From contig LGER01000016.1 in assembly GCA_001507915.1 (NCBI GenBank), forward strand, positions 1-35,856: a DNA stretch of 35,856 nucleotides, written 5' to 3'. Positions 31,961-35,856 of this stretch are shown piece after piece. The translations under genes and the position numbers were made by a program. Below the pieces are notes generated by a model. That model searched no databases and was not told where the DNA came from. It saw nothing but the letters and a program-made list of their open reading frames with translations. Positions within the stretch are counted from its first letter, which is position 1. Each line of letters opens with the position of its first letter. This DNA comes from Desulfonauticus sp. 38_4375. GTDB taxonomy: Bacteria > Desulfobacterota > Desulfovibrionia > Desulfovibrionales > Desulfonatronovibrionaceae.

Positions 31961-33337
31961 ATGAATAATATATCTGTTCTGTTAGTGGATGATGAAAAAG
32001 ATTTTGTAGATGGTTTGGTTAGAATTATTAATCGTTATTTTAAGGTGAGGTGTTTTAAGGCCTATTCTGCTCAGGATGCCCTGGAAATTATAGATAACAA
32101 CAATATAAATATTGTGCTCACAGACCTTAGAATGCCTGGTTTAAGTGGCTTAGATTTAGTTAAAAAAATTCAGAGTAGAAATAAAGATATTACCTGTCTG
32201 GTACTCACAGCCTATGGCAGTATTGAAAGCGCAGTGGAAGCCATGCGAGCAGGTGCTTATGATTTTTTGACTAAACCCATTTCTCCTGAACAATTAAAAC
32301 TGGTTTTGGGCAAGGTTTTAGAAAGAAGCAAGATTTTAGAGGAAAATAGAAGGTTAAGGAAAAAAGTTTTTGCTTCTTGTTTAGGTGGGGAGATTGTAGG
32401 CGAGAGTAAAGCCATTCAAACTCTAAAAGAACAGATTTTAGCTGTTGCTGAGACTGATTTTACAGTGCTCATTCGGGGAGAATCTGGCACAGGAAAAGAA
32501 TTGGTGGCCAGAAAAATTCATGAATTAAGCAAAAGAGGAAAAGAAAGTTTATTTACAGTGAACTGTCCGGCTATTCCAGCTACCCTTTTAGAGAGTGAAC
32601 TTTTTGGCCATGTAAAAGGAGCTTTTACTGGTGCCCAGCAAAATTACGAAGGATTACTTAAAAGAGCAGACGGAAGTACAGTGCTTTTAGATGAAATTGG
32701 AGATATTGGCCTGGAGGTTCAGGCCAAATTGCTTAGATTTTTACAGGAAAAGGAAATAAAACCTGTAGGAGGCAGTAAAAGTTTTCAGGTAGATGTGCGA
32801 ATTTTGGCCTCTACCAATCAGCCTTTAGAAGAAAAGATAAAAGAGGGTACTTTTAGAGAGGACCTTTTTTATCGTTTAAACGTGCTGGAAATAAGAGTTC
32901 CTGCCCTAAGGGAAAGAAGAGAGGATATTCCCCTTTTGGCTACCTATTTTGTGCAAAGGACCTGCACAGAATTACAGTTGGAAGAAAAGGAGCTTTCGCC
33001 AGAAGTCCTCACTTACCTGGCCAACAGAGACTGGCCAGGCAATGTGAGAGAGCTGCAAAATTTTGTACGGCGACTGGTGGTTTTTTCTAAGAATAAACTT
33101 ATTTCCGCTGAGGTGGTTAATCTGGTAGAGATGGATACCAGGCTGGATAAGGAAGATATACTTCCCTATAAGGCCTATAAAAAGAAGGTACTGGATGATT
33201 TTACCAGAACTTACTTTCAGAAGGTATTGGAAAAGACCAGAGGGAATATTTCCCAGGCTGCTAGATTGAGCGGGATTGAACGGGTTAGTTTGCAAAAAAT
33301 AATTAAAAGAGTGGGATTAAAGGTTTCTGATGAATAA
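31961..33337 (+). CDS. NtrC-family sigma-54 response regulator
   Basis: A 458-residue transcription activator. The receiver (1-120) has acidic residues D10/D11, the phosphorylated D55 in VLTDLRMPG, and K in FLTKPIS. The AAA+ domain has Walker A GESGTGKE, the sigma-54 contact loop GAFTGA (in 'HVKGAFTGAQQNYEG'), Walker B 'VLLDEIGDI', 'FREDLFYRLNVLEIRVPALRER' and 'NRDWPGNVRELQNF'. The C-terminal Fis-type helix-turn-helix is 'GNISQAARLSGIERVSLQKII'. It starts 5 bases after the sensor kinase gene with AAAGGAA before the ATG and is its natural partner. Its targets are not evident: I found no convincing -24/-12 promoter in the nearby gaps. It overlaps pncC by 8 bases. Confidence 0.95.
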   Translation: MNNISVLLVDDEKDFVDGLVRIINRYFKVRCFKAYSAQDALEIIDNNNINIVLTDLRMPGLSGLDLVKKIQSRNKDITCLVLTAYGSIESAVEAMRAGAYDFLTKPISPEQLKLVLGKVLERSKILEENRRLRKKVFASCLGGEIVGESKAIQTLKEQILAVAETDFTVLIRGESGTGKELVARKIHELSKRGKESLFTVNCPAIPATLLESELFGHVKGAFTGAQQNYEGLLKRADGSTVLLDEIGDIGLEVQAKLLRFLQEKEIKPVGGSKSFQVDVRILASTNQPLEEKIKEGTFREDLFYRLNVLEIRVPALRERREDIPLLATYFVQRTCTELQLEEKELSPEVLTYLANRDWPGNVRELQNFVRRLVVFSKNKLISAEVVNLVEMDTRLDKEDILPYKAYKKKVLDDFTRTYFQKVLEKTRGNISQAARLSGIERVSLQKIIKRVGLKVSDE

Positions 33338-33824
33338 GCAAAATATAACTATGGACCAGGAAAAAGTGTTAAAGTTAGCCAGCTATTTACAGAGCAATGG
33401 TTTAAAACTGGGAGTGGCAGAATCCTGTACTGGAGGACTCCTTGCTCATACCCTAACAAATGTCTCAGGTAGCTCTTCATGGTTTATGGGAGGTGTTGTG
33501 GCCTATGCCAACTCAGTAAAAGAAAAGGTACTTGGGGTCTCTGCCCATACCTTAGAAAAATTTGGGGCAGTAAGTACAGAGTGTGTGCTGGAGATGGTAA
33601 GAGGAGTGGCAAATCTTTTAGAGGTAGAGGTGGCAGTTGCCATTTCTGGAATAGCTGGCCCCACTGGAGGCACACTTGAAAAGCCTGTTGGCACTGTGTT
33701 TCAAGCCTACTTGGTAGGAGATAAGCTTTGGTCCAAAAAATTTTTGTTTTCAGGTTCAAGATATGAAATAAAAGTCCAGAGCGTGCAAAAGGCCTTGGAA
33801 GAACTTATTGGATATTGGGAGTAA
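33330..33824 (+). CDS. pncC: Nicotinamide-nucleotide amidase (CinA C-terminal type)
   Basis: PncC converts nicotinamide mononucleotide to nicotinate mononucleotide in pyridine nucleotide recycling. The 164-residue protein is the single-domain form, without the MoaB-like half found in full CinA. It has 'GVAESCTGGLLAHTLT' with the catalytic Ser32, 'WFMGGVVAYANSVKEKVLGV', 'GAVSTECVLEMVRGV' and 'VAISGIAGPTGGTLEKPVGTV'. Those are the conserved blocks. The ATG is within the end of the regulator gene, so it is co-transcribed. The link between them is more likely positional than functional. Confidence 0.93.
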   Translation: MNKQNITMDQEKVLKLASYLQSNGLKLGVAESCTGGLLAHTLTNVSGSSSWFMGGVVAYANSVKEKVLGVSAHTLEKFGAVSTECVLEMVRGVANLLEVEVAVAISGIAGPTGGTLEKPVGTVFQAYLVGDKLWSKKFLFSGSRYEIKVQSVQKALEELIGYWE

Positions 33825-33829
33825 CGAAT

Positions 33830-34381
33830 ATGCGAGTTTTTTTAGGTTTGCCCCTAAATACTTACTGGCTGGAAGAAATAAAAAAGATTCAAGCTGAGTG
33901 GAAACACAAGTTTCGTTCCAGAATTTCCTGGCCTGCACCGGGTAATCATCATATTACTTTAAAGTTTTTAGGGGAAGTGGAAGAGGAAAAAATAGCAGCT
34001 ATTAAAGAAGTGCTTTCTGCTTTAAATTTTCCCAGGTTTGAACTTGAGTGGGAAGGTTTGGGTTTTTTTTATGCGCAAAAACAAGTAAGGGTGATGTGGC
34101 TGGGCTTTAAAGTTCATCCAGTGTTAAGTGAGTTGGTAGAAAAGCTGGAAAAAGAGTTTTTAGCCCTGGGTTTTCCTCCAGAAAGGAGAAAGTTTGTTGC
34201 CCATTTGACTTTGGGAAGAGTTAAAAAATTTGAACCCCAGGACCCCTGGACGAATTTTAAGAAAAATTTGGAACAAAAGAGCTGTGCCCCTTATCCTGTG
34301 GAGAAAGTAGTCCTCTGGCAATCTTTCTTAAGACCACAGGGCCCCTTGTATAAACCTTTATTTTCTAAAGAAGCCTTTTAA
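33830..34381 (+). CDS. thpR: RNA 2',3'-cyclic phosphodiesterase (LigT/ThpR)
   Basis: A 183-residue 2H phosphoesterase that opens 2',3'-cyclic phosphates on RNA ends. The two catalytic HxTx motifs are HITL at 41-44 (in HHITLKFLGEV) and HLTL at 125-128 (in AHLTLGR). The N-terminus MRVFLGLPLN and the length are standard. The ATG at 33830 is chosen; a TTG at 33815 lies inside pncC and adds nothing typical. The stop codon overlaps the stop of the convergent gene in a shared TTAA (34378-34381), so no terminator separates them. Confidence 0.92.
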   Translation: MRVFLGLPLNTYWLEEIKKIQAEWKHKFRSRISWPAPGNHHITLKFLGEVEEEKIAAIKEVLSALNFPRFELEWEGLGFFYAQKQVRVMWLGFKVHPVLSELVEKLEKEFLALGFPPERRKFVAHLTLGRVKKFEPQDPWTNFKKNLEQKSCAPYPVEKVVLWQSFLRPQGPLYKPLFSKEAF

Positions 34382-34806
34382 GTGTAATCACCTCTGTTGA
34401 TTTTTATTTCTTCTGTAGTGGTTAATACTTCCAGCTCGTTTAAGATGTCCTTAAGAGGTGAGGGCTGGTTTAGGTAATCTCCGCTGTTTTTAAGGTGCTG
34501 AACCTTTTCTTTAAGGGTGCTTAAAAGCCCATAGATTTCTTTGAGGTTAGCTTGTTCACTATTGAGTTTCTGGGTATAATCTTCCCATAAATTTAAGAGG
34601 TTATCCATTTCTTGCATAAAGTTAAACTTAAGATTATTTAAGTTAAGGTTGAGGGGGGTAATAGAGGATACTGGCTTGGCCTGCGCAGAAGAACTGCTTT
34701 CCTCCAGTTCCTTTTCTAAAAACTGGGCAAAGTCAGTTTTACTTTGCTGTTTATTTTTTCCCTGATTGGCAATGAGGTGATTTTGGTATTCTCCTTTGAT
34801 TTTCAT
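34378..34806 (-). CDS. Unknown coiled-coil protein
   Basis: A 142-residue cytoplasmic protein that I do not recognise. The N-terminus is basic (MKIKGEYQNHLIANQGKNKQ), then acidic and Ser-rich (FLEKELEESSSSAQAK). An Asn/Leu-rich stretch (LNLNLNNLKFNF) follows, and a helical, coiled-coil-like second half has 'LKEIYGLLSTLKEKVQHLK' and 'LKDILNELEVL'. The start at 34806 has a clear AAGGAG 6 bases upstream. A longer frame reaching 35049 would run over the start of the gene on the other strand and is rejected. It is divergent from the Sua5 gene, with 49 bases between. An assembly or chaperone-like role, for example in motility, is possible but not shown. Confidence 0.6.
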   Translation of the reverse strand: MKIKGEYQNHLIANQGKNKQQSKTDFAQFLEKELEESSSSAQAKPVSSITPLNLNLNNLKFNFMQEMDNLLNLWEDYTQKLNSEQANLKEIYGLLSTLKEKVQHLKNSGDYLNQPSPLKDILNELEVLTTTEEIKINRGDYT

Positions 34807-34855
34807 CGAATACTCCTTAAAGTAGGTAGGCAAAATTTTCCTTTTTTTATTTACT

Positions 34856-35521
34856 ATGTCAAATAATAGCAATAACCTTACCAGAGCAAAAATTTTATCT
34901 CCAGAGAAAATAGAAGAAGCAGCTAGCAGGCTCAAGGCTGGGGAAATAGGTCTTATTCCTACAGAGACCTTTTGGGGGTTAAGTACCAACCCTTTTATTT
35001 TAAATTCTGTTTTGCGCCTTTTTGCCATAAAAAAAAGACCCTTGAACAAAACCGTGCCCCTTATGGCCTCTAGTATAGAGCAGGTAAAAGAAGTTGCTTT
35101 TTTGGATAAAAAGATAGAGCCTCTGGCCAGGGACTTTTGGCCAGGTCCCTTATCCTTGCTTTTAAAAAGTTCTTTGGACTTTCCTTGTCCTCAGGTTAAA
35201 AATGAAAAAAAAGAGATTTGCATTCGAGTAAGTTCCCATCCTCAAGCCAGAGAACTTGCTTCTCTGGTTAATTTACCTTTAGTTGCCACCAGCGCCAATT
35301 TAAGTGGAGAGCCGCCTCAAATTAGGTGGCAGCAAATATCTTTGAGTGTACTTAATAAAGTGGATTTTATTTTAGATACTCCTTTATTACCTGCAGGAGG
35401 CAAAGCTTCTACAATTCTTCGCCTTGAGGATAAAAACATTCACTTTGTCCGCAAAGGAGCTTTACCTGAAAAAGAAATTTGGGCCAGGTGGGAAGAGTTA
35501 AAAAAATTGAACCTCCTTTAA
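34856..35521 (+). CDS. Threonylcarbamoyl-AMP synthase (Sua5/YrdC family)
   Basis: This enzyme makes threonylcarbamoyl-AMP from threonine, bicarbonate and ATP for the t6A base of tRNAs that read ANN codons. The 221-residue protein has 'GLIPTETFWGLSTN', the nucleotide-site pair 'KKRPLNKTVPLM', 'FWPGPLSLLL', 'ICIRVSSHPQARELA', 'PLVATSANLSGEPP', and 'ASTILRL'. It is the short TsaC type without the extra Sua5 C-terminal domain. The usual Tyr-Gly of 'TETVYGL' is Trp-Gly here, a minor change. The ATG has no strong ribosome site (upstream is T-rich), so the start could be slightly different. Confidence 0.88.
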   Translation: MSNNSNNLTRAKILSPEKIEEAASRLKAGEIGLIPTETFWGLSTNPFILNSVLRLFAIKKRPLNKTVPLMASSIEQVKEVAFLDKKIEPLARDFWPGPLSLLLKSSLDFPCPQVKNEKKEICIRVSSHPQARELASLVNLPLVATSANLSGEPPQIRWQQISLSVLNKVDFILDTPLLPAGGKASTILRLEDKNIHFVRKGALPEKEIWARWEELKKLNLL

Positions 35522-35637
35522 ACTTTTTTTTCCTGAAACTCTTATTTTTCAGTTTTCTCACTTTTTAGAGTATAAAAATTTTAACTAAATATTTTTTTCA
35601 GTTTAAATTTTATTTTTTAACTGTCTATAATTATTAT

Positions 35638-35757
35638 ATATTTCTATTGAAGAGTAAGTGGCCCATTAATTGCTAGGAAAATAATAAGTTCCTCCTTTTG
35701 ATAAAGCCAGGTCCTTGAAGAGAGGATAACTTCAGGGACCTGGTTTTATTTTTTCTA
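35638..35757 (+). ncRNA. Candidate small RNA with anti-Shine-Dalgarno segment
   Basis: A perfect -10 (TATAAT, 35626-35631; -35 weak, TTAAAT at 35603) would start a transcript near 35638 that ends at the strong terminator at 35704-35756, giving about 120 bases. It contains TTCCTCCTTTT (35690-35700), complementary to AAAAGGAGGAA-type ribosome sites. Alternatives are the 3' end of the Sua5 message or a leader. Start and function are unproven. Confidence 0.3.
35704..35756 (+). terminator. Strong intrinsic terminator
   Basis: A 17-bp stem pairs 35704-35720 with 35730-35746 with two G-U pairs and a 9-base loop AGAGGATAA. The T-run TTTTATTTTTTCT directly follows. This is the best Rho-independent terminator of the window. 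It lies 180 bases beyond the Sua5 stop, farther than a simple gene end would need. Confidence 0.88.
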
Positions 35758-35856
35758 AAGGTAATTTTTGAGTTTTGTTCTGGTCTAAAAGTAATCTTTT
35801 TAGTTAATTTTAAAGTTTTCTTAAAGAAAAAAGCGTTTTTTCCTTTGTTGACGAGG

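Larger units (their letters stand above)
35522..35856 (+). other. Gene-free 335-base end region
   Basis: No reading frame of interest was found on either strand. The sequence is very AT-rich to about 35640. A TATAAT stands at 35626-35631, a strong terminator at 35704-35756 and a TTGACG at 35847-35852, which may be the -35 of a promoter whose -10 lies outside the window. The part between TATAAT and the terminator may be a small RNA (see separate entry). Confidence 0.6.

Noticed and set aside
33479-33759. Three extra frames inside pncC
   Set aside because: They are shadows of a clear conserved gene.
34807-35049. Long N-terminal extension of the minus-strand coiled-coil gene
   Set aside because: It lies opposite the certain Sua5/YrdC start, and the ATG at 34806 has a good AAGGAG.
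1-35856. CRISPR arrays, tRNA, rRNA, insertion sequences, prophage
   Set aside because: No regularly spaced repeats, no tRNA T-arm text (GGTTCAAATCC-like), no transposase or integrase and no phage genes were seen.

Overview
The window looks like a piece of the chromosome of a low-GC member of the Desulfovibrionales or a related sulfate-reducing Desulfobacterota lineage. This is an inference, not proof. It rests on the NIF-type Fe-S genes without nitrogenase genes, the nikKMLQO nickel importer, a YeiH-type transporter, a heme c-binding sensor kinase with an NtrC-type regulator, two c-di-GMP enzymes, and the gene order psd-pssA-leuA-leuC-leuD-leuB. Gene density is high, many genes overlap by 4-11 bases, and no phage, insertion sequence, CRISPR, tRNA or rRNA was seen.

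Layout. 1-3367 (+): end of a GldG-like protein, a DUF4340 protein, rpoZ, dnaJ and moaC. 3377-6289 (-): an HD-GYP phosphodiesterase, hisH, hisF and a small unknown ORF, apparently one operon. 6440-12978 (+): nifU, nifS, cysK, cysE, phoH, ybeY and a CgeB-like protein, linking cysteine synthesis and Fe-S assembly to RNA maintenance genes. 13045-18872 (+): psd and pssA (phosphatidylethanolamine synthesis), then leuA, leuC, leuD and leuB. 18910-19803 (+): a PAS-GGDEF diguanylate cyclase. 19806-24117 (-): a 41-residue FeoB-associated-type Cys-rich protein, a Tim44-like protein, and nikO, nikQ, nikL, nikM and nikK.

The most unusual part is 24387-33337 (+). It encodes a long YeiH-like transporter with a 115-residue soluble insert, a 51-residue single-helix membrane protein, a terminator, and a Usp protein. 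Two unrecognised membrane proteins follow, then a Ser/Thr kinase fused to a Usp-like domain, a calcineurin-like phosphoesterase, a membrane histidine kinase with a CxxCH heme motif, and a sigma-54 activator. The tight packing of the last seven genes suggests one signalling unit that combines Ser/Thr and His-Asp phosphorylation, possibly serving the transporter. Much of it is visibly more AT-rich than its surroundings.

33330-35521: pncC, thpR, an unknown coiled-coil protein on the minus strand, and a Sua5/YrdC threonylcarbamoyl-AMP synthase. The last 335 bases have no gene. They hold a strong terminator and possibly a small RNA with an anti-Shine-Dalgarno sequence, and end in a -35-like TTGACG.

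All functions come from reading motifs and overall protein resemblance. No database search or folding program was run.
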